Positions 57,275-64,000 of a stretch of DNA of 64,000 bases are shown one piece after another (the stretch's first letter is position 1; every line of letters begins with the position of its first letter). The stretch comes from Planococcus halocryophilus. GTDB lineage: Bacteria; Bacillota; Bacilli; Bacillales_A; Planococcaceae. Position numbers and translations under genes: made by a program. The DNA is taken from positions 62,001-126,000 of the forward strand of contig NZ_JAKVTG010000007.1 in NCBI RefSeq assembly GCF_022489025.1, given 5' to 3'. A model generated the notes under the pieces. It made no database searches. It was not told the DNA's origin and worked only from the letters and a program-made list of their open reading frames with translations.

Positions 57275-59260
57275 ATGGATAAGACCAAGTTAATGGCAAT
57301 TTTCTTTGCATTTATTCTTCTATTAACAGCGTGCCAGCAGGAGGAAGCGGAACCGACTCCTGAACAACCACGAGAAGAGCCAACTGAAACGGTTGAATCA
57401 CCGGAAGGACGGGTGGCCGATTTTATTGAGCTATGGAACAATGGTGACTTTCCTACGATGCACAGCACTTATTTAAATCAAGGCACGCAAACCGTTTACG
57501 GGGAAGCGAATTTTGTGACATGGCAACAAGAGTTGCACAAACAGCTTGGCGTTGAGAACATCAATGTCACGTACACAAAGCCTGACGAAGATGCCGAATG
57601 GAATCAAGACCAGCCGGCGGATTTCAAAATTAACGTGAGTTTTGATTCCATTGTGGGTCCGGTGGAATTTAATAAAACCTTGACCTTGCTTTATGAAGAG
57701 GAAGATTGGTTTGTGGAATGGGACCCGTCGTTTATTTTGCCGAATTTAGAGGCAGGGGACCAAGTGACGACTACTGTTGTTGAAGGGGCGCGCGGGGAAA
57801 TTCTCGATCGCGATGGTAAAGCGATCGCATCGAATAGTGAAGGCTATGAAATTGGCGTAGTTCCTGAAAACTTCGATTTATCGAAAAAGCAACAATTGGC
57901 GCAGTTGCTAGGGGTTACAGAAGAGACGATTGATGGCCGGCTCAATCAACCGTGGGTGCAGCCGCATTATTTAGTGCCGATTGCGCAAATCAAGGCAGAC
58001 CAAGCGATACTGGATGAGCTATTTACCATTCGCGGTACCAAGCAAGAAAAAGTAGTGATGCGCAATTATCCGTACAACCGTGCTTTATCACACGTTACCG
58101 GATATGTGGGCCCGATTACGGCTCAGCAACTAGCGGAGTGGAGTGGCCAAGGCTATACGACTGAAACCTTGGTAGGGCGACAAGGCTTAGAAGAAGTGTT
58201 GCAAGAGCGGCTACGCGGAAAAGCAGGCGGTCGCATTATTTTGAAAAAACAACGAGAAAACGCCGTGATCACCTCGGTCGAAAATAAACCCGTACCAGGC
58301 GAAACAGTTACGTTAACCATTGACGCCGAGTTGCAGAAAAAAATCTATACGGCGATGAAAGAACAACCGGGAGCAAGTGCAGCGATTGATCCGACGACTG
58401 GTGAAACCTTGGCACTGGTCAGCTCACCGGGCTTTGACCCCAATGAATTTGTGCCAAACATCACCACGAGTCGATTCCAAGAACTTGCGAACGACCCGTT
58501 GCAGCCATTTTTCAATCGCTTTGCAGCCGTTTATACGCCGGGACAAGTAATCCAGCCAATTACCGCAGCCATTGGAATGGAAAGTGGTACGCTCGATCCG
58601 GCAGAAGGAATGGACATCACCGGCAAGTCGTGGCAACGTTACCGCTCGTGGGGCGATTTTCGCATTACGCGACCGCGGGATGATATTAAAAATCCGATTG
58701 ATTTAAATAAAGCACTTGTTTACTCCGACTCGATTTACTTTGCCCAACAAGCACTGAATATCCAAGACAATGAGTTTCAAACAGGGTTGGAAAACTTCGG
58801 TTTTGGCGAAGAACTCGATTTTCCAATCGACTTGACAACGTCACGCATTTCAAAAGACGGCACATTTGGCTCCGAGGGGCAGCTTGCTGACACAGCATCC
58901 GGCCAAGGTCAGATGCAAGTCAATATCTTGCACCTTGCCAATCTCTATAGCCCGATTTTGACGGACGGCAAACTGTACAAACCGACCTTGTATGTGAATG
59001 ACGAAAAACCACAATTATGGAATGAAAACTTGTTGAGTGCTGCGAACGCTGAGATTTTACGGGAAAGCTTCAGCAATACCGGTGAACAACTTGGCATTGA
59101 AATCGCTGGCAAAAGCGGTACAGCAAATGAAAGAGGCAAGCAGACAAAATGGTTCGTTGGTTACCAAGTATCAAATCCTAAGTTGATTGTTGCGATGATG
59201 ATCCAAGGCGACGAAAAAGTTGAGAAAATGGTGGAACAAGCTCTTGTTACAGAAGAATAA
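57275..59260 (+). CDS. Class B penicillin-binding-protein homologue lacking catalytic Ser and Lys
   Basis: A 661-residue lipoprotein (lipobox LLTAC, Cys20) with an NTF2-like MecA_N domain (about 50-155), a PBP dimerisation domain (about 170-320; EGARGEILDRDGKAIASN) and a transpeptidase domain (about 350-655), the layout and size of Bacillus PBP3 and MecA. The active-site motif is changed: where relatives have PGSTFK, this reads PGQVIQ, so Ser and Lys become Q424 and Q427. The SxN motif is S484-D-S486. The third motif K613-S-G615 remains. The frame is intact over the full length. It cannot acylate as a normal transpeptidase; a structural or sensing role is inferred. Flanked by arrays C4 and C5. 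Confidence 0.88.
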   Translation: MDKTKLMAIFFAFILLLTACQQEEAEPTPEQPREEPTETVESPEGRVADFIELWNNGDFPTMHSTYLNQGTQTVYGEANFVTWQQELHKQLGVENINVTYTKPDEDAEWNQDQPADFKINVSFDSIVGPVEFNKTLTLLYEEEDWFVEWDPSFILPNLEAGDQVTTTVVEGARGEILDRDGKAIASNSEGYEIGVVPENFDLSKKQQLAQLLGVTEETIDGRLNQPWVQPHYLVPIAQIKADQAILDELFTIRGTKQEKVVMRNYPYNRALSHVTGYVGPITAQQLAEWSGQGYTTETLVGRQGLEEVLQERLRGKAGGRIILKKQRENAVITSVENKPVPGETVTLTIDAELQKKIYTAMKEQPGASAAIDPTTGETLALVSSPGFDPNEFVPNITTSRFQELANDPLQPFFNRFAAVYTPGQVIQPITAAIGMESGTLDPAEGMDITGKSWQRYRSWGDFRITRPRDDIKNPIDLNKALVYSDSIYFAQQALNIQDNEFQTGLENFGFGEELDFPIDLTTSRISKDGTFGSEGQLADTASGQGQMQVNILHLANLYSPILTDGKLYKPTLYVNDEKPQLWNENLLSAANAEILRESFSNTGEQLGIEIAGKSGTANERGKQTKWFVGYQVSNPKLIVAMMIQGDEKVEKMVEQALVTEE

Positions 59261-59265
59261 AAATG

Positions 59266-59293
59266 AGCCAGGCAGAGGGTGCCTGGCTTTTTT
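59266..59293 (+). terminator. Intrinsic terminator after the PBP-like gene
   Basis: AGCCAGGCA / TGCCTGGCT with a 5-base loop, then six T residues. Confidence 0.92.
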
Positions 59294-59295
59294 AG

Positions 59296-59402
59296 TTGTT
59301 ACATGAAGTTTTGAAGTTGTTATCAGCATATTTGAGTGCTATACATGAACTTTTGAACTCTTTACATGAACTTTTGGAGTCTTAACAAGGACACCCACTC
59401 AC
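59296..59402 (+). repeat. Array C5: a single 102-bp module, 5 units
   Basis: Marks: 59300, 59321 (degenerate TATCAGCAT), 59342, 59363, 59384, all at 21 bp, with the fifth unit diverged (TAACAAGGACACC). It begins seven bases after the T tract of the terminator. The 358-base gap holds in addition about 215 bases of AT-rich leader before the MerR gene, with no structure I can name. Confidence 0.88.
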
Positions 59403-59618
59403 ACAAAAAGTTTTACCATCTCCACCCAACTCCCTATACAATAAATGTCGATATAATGTCGCTAACTTGCACCCATTTAGATTTTATTCGAAAACCAGCA
59501 CGTTACACTGTATGCTTTTTCGCAGAACGTGCTATATTTTTTAGTACAACGATCTGGTGCTATCGAGTCACAGATCAAATCGGCTAAAAAAGGAGGCGTC
59601 TGCATTGGGAAGGAGTTA

Positions 59619-60005
59619 ATGAAAATCGGGGAAATTGCAAAATTGAGCGGAGTATCGACGAGAACCATCGATTATTACACGGTATCGGGATTGCTCCGTA
59701 GCGAGCGATCTGACACAAATTATCGGCTTTATCCGGCTTCTACCATACAGACGCTTGAACGCATCCAATTATTAAAAAAACAGCGCATGTCGATTTCGGA
59801 AATTAAAGAAGTATTGAATACACCAGAAAATCCGGAGACAGAGCTTCTGGTTGATGAAGTATATGAAGAATTCGAATGCTTGCAACGAAAAATCACGAGC
59901 TTGGAAGAGCAGTTAAAAGATGCGCCCAGTTCTGTGAAACTGCACGTCAGCAAAACACTTGAGCATCAATTAGCAGCAATCACATCATTGATCGCTTTGT
60001 TGTAA
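59619..60005 (+). CDS. MerR-family transcriptional regulator
   Basis: A 128-residue MerR protein: winged helix MKIGEIAKLSGVSTRTIDYYTVSG (two helices), LLRSERSDTNYRLYP, then the coiled-coil dimerisation helix (about 75-115; VYEEFECLQRKITSLEEQLK). No Cys or other effector-binding domain follows, so it belongs to the short MerR type. The start at 59619 follows GGAAGGAG; the frame is open for 30 codons upstream but without a start context. It lies 38 bases before the CNNM-type gene and may control it. Confidence 0.87.
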   Translation: MKIGEIAKLSGVSTRTIDYYTVSGLLRSERSDTNYRLYPASTIQTLERIQLLKKQRMSISEIKEVLNTPENPETELLVDEVYEEFECLQRKITSLEEQLKDAPSSVKLHVSKTLEHQLAAITSLIALL

Positions 60006-60013
60006 ATAATTTT

Positions 60014-60046
60014 GGAGGTGAATCCCTTTTATAGGGAAGACACGTG
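60014..60046 (+). promoter_or_regulatory. Hairpin between Shine-Dalgarno and GTG start of the first CNNM gene
   Basis: GGAGGTG (60014-60020) is 23 bases from the GTG at 60044, far beyond normal spacing. TCCCT (60023-60027) pairs with AGGGA (60033-60037) between them, and folding it leaves about eight bases. The second CNNM gene has the same arrangement at 61380. Confidence 0.6.
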
Positions 60047-61360
60047 GATATAGTTACCTTATTGAATTTGGCTTTATTAATACTATTGCTCGCTTTAACA
60101 GCATTTTTTGTGGGTTCGGAGTTTGCGGTTGTTAAAATTCGCATGTCGCGGCTCGATCAATTAATTGCAGAAGGCAATAAAAAAGCAGTAATCGCGAAAA
60201 AAGTGGCGAGCGACTTGGATTATTATTTGTCGGCTTGTCAGCTCGGTATTACCGTTACAGCGCTTGGACTTGGTGCGCTCGGAAAACCGACAATTGAACG
60301 ATTAATGTACCCAGTCTTTGAGTTTTTTGCGGTTTCCGATGCTATGGCATCAACCGCTTCTTACGCCATCTCATTTATACTCGTAACCTATCTTCACGTA
60401 GTGGTCGGCGAAATGGCACCGAAAACATTGGCGATTCAATTTGCTGAGAAGATGTCTCTGCTTTTGGCACCGCCACTGTACTGGTTCGGAAAAGTCATGA
60501 AGCCTTTTATATGGGCATTGAACGGAGCAGCTCGCGTATTGCTAAGAATTTTTGGCGTTAAACCAGCAGGTCATGAACAAGCTTATTCAGAAGAAGAATT
60601 GAAAATCGTGATGGCGCAAAGTTTTGAAGGCGGAGCCATCAATGAAACCGAACTTTCGTATATGGAAAATGTGTTTTCATTTGATGAGCGCGTAGCCAAA
60701 GACATCATGGTGCCACGCACAGAACTCGTCACACTTGATAAAGACATGCCGCTCGAAGAAATTATTGAGATTTTGGATGAAAACAATTACACGCGTTACC
60801 CGGTCACAGAAGATGGTGACAAAGATCAAATTCTCGGATTTGTCAGTGCCAAGAAAATGCTTCCGCATATTGTCGCTGGACGCGAATGGTATCTGGAAAA
60901 TTTCGTCTTAGATTTACCGACTGTTTTTGAAGCAACGGGTTTGCAAAATGCATTAATGATTATGCAAAAAGCCCGTGTCCACATTGCCATCGTTGCAGAT
61001 GAATATGGTGGGACAGCCGGCATGATTACAATGGAAGACATTTTAGAAGAAATCGTTGGGGAAATACGCGATGAATTTGATTTTGATGAAGTGGCGGACA
61101 TTAGCAAAGTGAGCAACAATCAATATTTGATTAACGGCCGCGTGTTGTTGAAAGATCTTGAAGAACGCTTTGATTTAACATTTGATGAAAGTGATGACAT
61201 CGATACGATTGGCGGATGGATTCATTTCAAGGGCCCGGGAGATGTTGAAACCGGCGCAACCTTCACGGATTTGAATATTTCGTGGACCATCGTTGAAATG
61301 GACAACCAGCAAGTTAAGCAAGTGATGTTCCACAATCATTCGAATAAGTTGAATGAATAA
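60044..61360 (+). CDS. CNNM/HlyC-CorC family membrane protein
   Basis: A 438-residue protein: DUF21/CNNM membrane domain (about 1-190; [25 protein letters not shown]), two CBS domains (about 205-330; [40 protein letters not shown]) and a C-terminal CorC_HlyC domain (about 345-430). This architecture (Bacillus YrkA/YhdP-type) is linked with Mg2+ export or homeostasis; the hemolysin label is historical. A GTG start at 60044 is chosen by the shared leader structure. Tandem with a shorter paralogue. Confidence 0.9.
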   Translation: MDIVTLLNLALLILLLALTAFFVGSEFAVVKIRMSRLDQLIAEGNKKAVIAKKVASDLDYYLSACQLGITVTALGLGALGKPTIERLMYPVFEFFAVSDAMASTASYAISFILVTYLHVVVGEMAPKTLAIQFAEKMSLLLAPPLYWFGKVMKPFIWALNGAARVLLRIFGVKPAGHEQAYSEEELKIVMAQSFEGGAINETELSYMENVFSFDERVAKDIMVPRTELVTLDKDMPLEEIIEILDENNYTRYPVTEDGDKDQILGFVSAKKMLPHIVAGREWYLENFVLDLPTVFEATGLQNALMIMQKARVHIAIVADEYGGTAGMITMEDILEEIVGEIRDEFDFDEVADISKVSNNQYLINGRVLLKDLEERFDLTFDESDDIDTIGGWIHFKGPGDVETGATFTDLNISWTIVEMDNQQVKQVMFHNHSNKLNE

Positions 61361-61379
61361 CGTCAACTTAACCATTAAT

Positions 61380-61413
61380 GGAGGTGAATCCCTCATTTGA
61401 GGGAGACCAATTG
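61380..61413 (+). promoter_or_regulatory. Hairpin between Shine-Dalgarno and TTG start of the second CNNM gene
   Basis: GGAGGTGA (61380-61387), then TCCCTC (61389-61394) / GAGGGA (61399-61404), then TTG at 61411. The stem is one base pair longer than in the first gene and the loop differs, so the paired bases are kept while the rest varies. An in-frame ATG at 61378 overlaps the Shine-Dalgarno and is less likely to be the start. Confidence 0.55.
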
Positions 61414-62463
61414 GACGGACAAATAGTCATTAGTTTACTACTTATTGCGTTATTAATTATCGCAACTGCCTTTTTCGTCGGTGCCGAATTCGCCATTTTA
61501 AAAGTGCGCATGTCGAGAATCGACCAATTGATCGCTGAAGGAAATAAAAAAGCCGTACTCGCAAAAAAAGTAACCAATGAGTTGGATTATTACTTATCTG
61601 CTTGTCAGCTAGGAATCACGATTACGGCACTCGCCCTTGGTGCATTAGGAGAGCCGACCGTCGAACGCATGCTACACCCGTTATTTGAAGCGTTCGATGT
61701 TCCCGCAGCGTTATCAACCATTTTGTCGTATGCTATCGCACTTACAATCGTGACGTTTTTACACGTTGTAATCGGTGAATTGGCGCCGAAAACCTTGGCA
61801 ATTCAATATGCTGAAAAAGTTACGCTATTGCTGGCACCATCGCTTTATTGGTTCGGTAAAATCATGAATCCGTTTATTTGGTTGATGAATGGTTCAGCAC
61901 GATTGTTGTTGCGTTTATTCAAAGTAGAGCCAGCCGGCCACGAAGAAGCTCATTCGGAAGAAGAGTTAAAGCTTATTATGGCGGAAAGCTTTCAAAGCGG
62001 CGAGATCAATCAAACCGAGCTAACGTATTTGAAAAACATCTTCGCTTTTGACGATCGCATTGTTCGCAACATCATGATCCCAAAAGCGGAAATCGTGTCA
62101 GTCGATAGTCACCTGACGCGCTCTGAACTTTTTAAAGTATTGGATAAACACCAATTTACCCGTTACCCCGTAGCCGACTATGGCAATGAAAACAACCTCA
62201 TCGGTTTTATTAACACGAAAGAATTGTTAACGAGCATGGCAGCAGGAAGAACGCAAAATCCGGAATCGTTTATCCACGAGATGTCGCGTTTCCCAGAAAC
62301 GACACCTATTCAAAAAGTGTTGACCAATATGCAGCAAAGCCACACGCATATGGCCATCATCACAAAAGACGGTGCTATGACTGGACTTGTAACAATGGAA
62401 GACATTTTAGAAGAAATCGTCGGCGAAATTAGCGACGACTCGTTTGAAGCAGAACCAATTTAA
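61411..62463 (+). CDS. CNNM/HlyC-CorC family membrane protein, no C-terminal CorC domain
   Basis: A 350-residue paralogue of the upstream protein (AFFVGAEFAILKVRMSRIDQLIAEG; the two are very similar through the membrane domain). It has DUF21 and two CBS domains ([36 protein letters not shown]) but ends just after the second CBS with DDSFEAEPI, missing the roughly 90-residue CorC_HlyC domain. The stop is followed by a terminator at the proper distance, so this looks like the natural end. The start is taken as TTG 61411 from the conserved leader; ATG 61378 is the alternative. Confidence 0.87.
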   Translation: MDGQIVISLLLIALLIIATAFFVGAEFAILKVRMSRIDQLIAEGNKKAVLAKKVTNELDYYLSACQLGITITALALGALGEPTVERMLHPLFEAFDVPAALSTILSYAIALTIVTFLHVVIGELAPKTLAIQYAEKVTLLLAPSLYWFGKIMNPFIWLMNGSARLLLRLFKVEPAGHEEAHSEEELKLIMAESFQSGEINQTELTYLKNIFAFDDRIVRNIMIPKAEIVSVDSHLTRSELFKVLDKHQFTRYPVADYGNENNLIGFINTKELLTSMAAGRTQNPESFIHEMSRFPETTPIQKVLTNMQQSHTHMAIITKDGAMTGLVTMEDILEEIVGEISDDSFEAEPI

Positions 62464-62470
62464 TGCGAAT

Positions 62471-62509
62471 AAAAGAAGAGAGGAACCCATGGGTTTCTCT
62501 TCTTTTTTT
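62471..62509 (+). terminator. Intrinsic terminator of the CNNM gene pair
   Basis: AAGAAGAGAGGAACCC pairs with GGGTTTCTCTTCTT (one bulge) around ATG, then a T run. Confidence 0.88.
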
Positions 62510-62560
62510 GGTAAATTATTGGTAAGGTGAAAGGGAGAGTTACAAAAAGGAGAGATGTGT

Positions 62561-63049
62561 ATGCAAGAACGTTCAACGAGAAATATGCGAGAAGTGATAT
62601 TGTTTTTCGGCGCGTTAATCTTTTTCGCCGTCGCCACTTTCTTGAGTTTGTACGAAGGTAGCCAGTTAGACGATGTCTCTTGGGAATGGCCGTACTCTGC
62701 GATCTTTAGCAATTGGTTAAACGGCGGCGTTGAATCGGCAGCCGATATTTTGACCATTGATTACTTAGTGTACGCCGCGAAATTCGAGCCGTTGTTTCCG
62801 ATAATCATGTTTATTTCTGCATTTATTTTACTGTTGCAACTCGCTTCATGGATCTTTAGAAAAAACAAAATCGCGTTGAGCGTGTTTTATTTAGCGTGCG
62901 GAGTGGGACTTTTTGTCGTGAGTGGTGTATTCATGTCGTCGCCAACAGTCGGACTCGAAATATTTTCTCGAATTTTCTTCGTTTTCGGCATTGTTTTGGT
63001 GATTTCTGGTGTGACTTCGTTAGTTAAAGCGCGAAAGCAGGAGGCGTGA
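62561..63049 (+). CDS. Membrane protein, DUF4306-like
   Basis: A 162-residue protein with four hydrophobic helices (about 10-28, 75-95, 102-122 and 132-152), and between the first two a soluble loop containing YEGSQLDDVSWEWPYSAIFS, the block typical of DUF4306 proteins of Bacilli. Function unknown. The start at 62561 has AAGGAGAG at suitable spacing; the ATG at 62555 is too close. The frame ends immediately before array D. Confidence 0.75.
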   Translation: MQERSTRNMREVILFFGALIFFAVATFLSLYEGSQLDDVSWEWPYSAIFSNWLNGGVESAADILTIDYLVYAAKFEPLFPIIMFISAFILLLQLASWIFRKNKIALSVFYLACGVGLFVVSGVFMSSPTVGLEIFSRIFFVFGIVLVISGVTSLVKARKQEA

Positions 63050-63055
63050 GTGACG

Positions 63056-63172
63056 TTGTTTGCGGAATACGCGGGTTTGTTTGCGGGGAGCGACGCGTTG
63101 TTTGCAGCAATGAGTGATTTGTTTGCGCTATCCGGCTCGTTGTTTGCGGGATAGACTAGTTTGTTTGCAACT
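63056..63172 (+). repeat. Array D: six TTGTTTGC units at exact 21-bp spacing
   Basis: TTGTTTGC begins at 63056, 63077, 63098, 63119, 63140 and 63161. Every step is exactly 21 bp, and the 13 bases between are not conserved. It lies between the DUF4306-like gene and a terminator at 63211, in a 339-base gap whose other half contains only the upstream region of the LytTR gene. Confidence 0.92.
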
Positions 63173-63210
63173 CGACCACAAACGACTCAAAAAAAATAAG
63201 CACTCCTCAA

Positions 63211-63238
63211 AAAAACAGGTCAGTTGGCCTGTTTTTTT
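63211..63238 (+). terminator. Intrinsic terminator after array D
   Basis: AAACAGG / CCTGTTT with an 8-base interior and seven T residues. It lies 160 bases beyond the DUF4306-like gene, so array D would be transcribed with that gene. Confidence 0.8.
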
Positions 63239-63388
63239 GTATGTGACAAAGCAATCGCTACACCTTACGTGGTGATTTCTGCGTGTTACCGGAAAAGCAC
63301 AGACAAAGAATGGATAGTAGCATAAACTTGGATTATAAGTAGATGATCGATAAGGATTTTAATATCGAGAGATAAGAGGTGAGGTCAG

Positions 63389-63850
63389 ATGAAAGTATCT
63401 TTGAATATCGATAGTCAATTTGAAGAGACGAAAGTAACCATTGAATGTAAGGGAATGGACGATTCGATTAAAAGTATTATCGATTTTATCAATAGGCAAG
63501 AAGAGACGCGTTTTCTCGTTGGACGAGACGGTGATATGCAACACATTTTGAAGCCAGCGGACATTCATTATTTCCACGCGAACAGTGATAATGTCACGGC
63601 GGTAACGGCTAAAGGCGAATTTCGCTTGAAAGAAAAGCTGTATGAATTAGAAGAAATGTTTCCATCGAGTCAGTTTATCCGACTGTCAAAATCAGTCATC
63701 GCCAATCTGGACGAATTAAGTCGCTTTGAAGCATCTTTTAACGGAACACTGTGCGTTTATTTTAATTCAGGCGCAAAAGAGTACGTGTCACGGAATTACG
63801 TCAACAGCATTAAAGAATCCTTGAAAATGAATAGGAGGAAAGGAAAATGA
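63389..63850 (+). CDS. LytTR-family DNA-binding regulator
   Basis: A 153-residue protein with an N-terminal segment of about 45 residues and a C-terminal LytTR domain (about 50-148; ILKPADIHYFHANSDNVTAVTAKGEF, FPSSQFIRLSKSVIANLDELSRF, YVSRNYVNSIKESL, broken by loops). There is no receiver domain. Such stand-alone LytTR proteins are paired with DUF3021 membrane proteins, as here, where the stop overlaps the next start (ATGA). The pair usually autoregulates and may form a membrane-inhibited regulator system. RBS AGAGGTGAGG. Confidence 0.9.
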   Translation: MKVSLNIDSQFEETKVTIECKGMDDSIKSIIDFINRQEETRFLVGRDGDMQHILKPADIHYFHANSDNVTAVTAKGEFRLKEKLYELEEMFPSSQFIRLSKSVIANLDELSRFEASFNGTLCVYFNSGAKEYVSRNYVNSIKESLKMNRRKGK

Positions 63851-64000
63851 AAACTTTTTTGATCCGCAGTATTGTTGGAATATGCTTTGGTGCTTTTTTC
63901 AGCATTCTCATAACGTATAGCGTCATTTTAAGTGGGCAAGAAACGTTGGATAGCGGTTCGTTCATGCAAAACTCGTTAGGCAGTATGCTATGCGGTTGGT
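63847..64000 (+). CDS. DUF3021-type membrane protein, 3' end outside window
   Basis: Fifty-one codons are visible, reading MKTFLIRSIVGICFGAFFS, then ILITYSVILSGQET, with a first transmembrane helix at about 5-27. This is the usual start of DUF3021 proteins, which have four helices and follow LytTR genes. RBS AGGAGG. It is likely to hold the LytTR protein inactive at the membrane (inference from the LytTR/inhibitor pairs of other Gram-positives). Confidence 0.8.
   Translation, partial: MKTFLIRSIVGICFGAFFSILITYSVILSGQETLDSGSFMQNSLGSMLCGW

Noticed and set aside
57275-59260. Active penicillin-binding protein (PBP3/MecA-type resistance gene)
   Set aside because: Domain order fits, but the SxxK motif is QxxQ and SxN is SDS, so normal transpeptidation and beta-lactam binding are not supported.
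1-64000. tRNA, rRNA, origin, prophage or plasmid genes
   Set aside because: Searched by eye for cloverleaf 3' ends, rRNA-like blocks, DnaA-box clusters, integrases and replication or conjugation genes; none was convincing.

Overview
The window looks like the chromosome of a low-to-moderate GC Bacillota bacterium, most likely in the Planococcaceae (Planococcus/Planomicrobium-like). This rests on Bacillus- and Staphylococcus-type gene content (murR-murQ-murP-mupG, nagA-nagB-nagR, KtrD-type K+ uptake, MsmX-type ATPase, LytTR-DUF3021), Gram-positive signal peptides and lipoboxes, strong Shine-Dalgarno sequences and many T-tailed intrinsic terminators. No rRNA, tRNA, CRISPR, insertion sequence, prophage or plasmid function was seen. 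The taxonomic placement is inference.

Layout. 1-4.7 kb: oxidoreductases (flavin monooxygenase fragment, NADP-dependent reductase, old-yellow-enzyme) and a K+ transporter. 5.0-21.2 kb: a peptidoglycan amino-sugar salvage region. It has MurR, MurQ, MurP and MupG, then a secreted trio (AmiE, NagZ, NamZ), then a GlcNAc operon (EIICBA, NagA, NagB, NagR, HPr, SIS protein). Secreted enzymes trim cell-wall fragments and MurP and NagE import and phosphorylate the sugars. MupG, MurQ, NagA and NagB then convert them to fructose-6-phosphate. 21.8-27.8 kb: a YdhK lipoprotein, a two-component system, a desaturase-like flavoprotein, a copper-binding four-helix protein and a SHOCT protein. 28-37.4 kb: assorted small operons, including an ABC-2 exporter whose permease has a C-terminal frameshift, and a divergent XRE/MFS/cyclodeaminase group.

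37.4-48.6 kb: an alpha-glucoside utilisation locus. It holds a shared ATPase, a PucR/CdaR-like regulator, two GH13 alpha-glucosidases, a ROK kinase, a binding-protein ABC importer and a LacI regulator with two candidate operators. 48.7-64 kb: a MEDS protein, small unknowns, a MarR-controlled heterodimeric ABC exporter, a frameshifted CPBP protease gene, a penicillin-binding-protein homologue lacking its catalytic serine and lysine, MerR, two CNNM/HlyC-family proteins, and LytTR-DUF3021 cut by the window edge.

The most unusual signal is not a gene. At least ten intergenic gaps, nearly all beside an intrinsic terminator, hold arrays of short units spaced 20-21 bp (two helical turns). There are four sequence families. 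In one family (five loci) every array is built of whole 102-bp modules: five units, the fifth diverged and followed by an 18-bp instead of a 21-bp step, with 1, 2, 2, 3 and 4 modules per locus. A second family occurs three times in the amino-sugar region, twice joined to the same terminator hairpin in opposite orientations. I know of no described element with this architecture.
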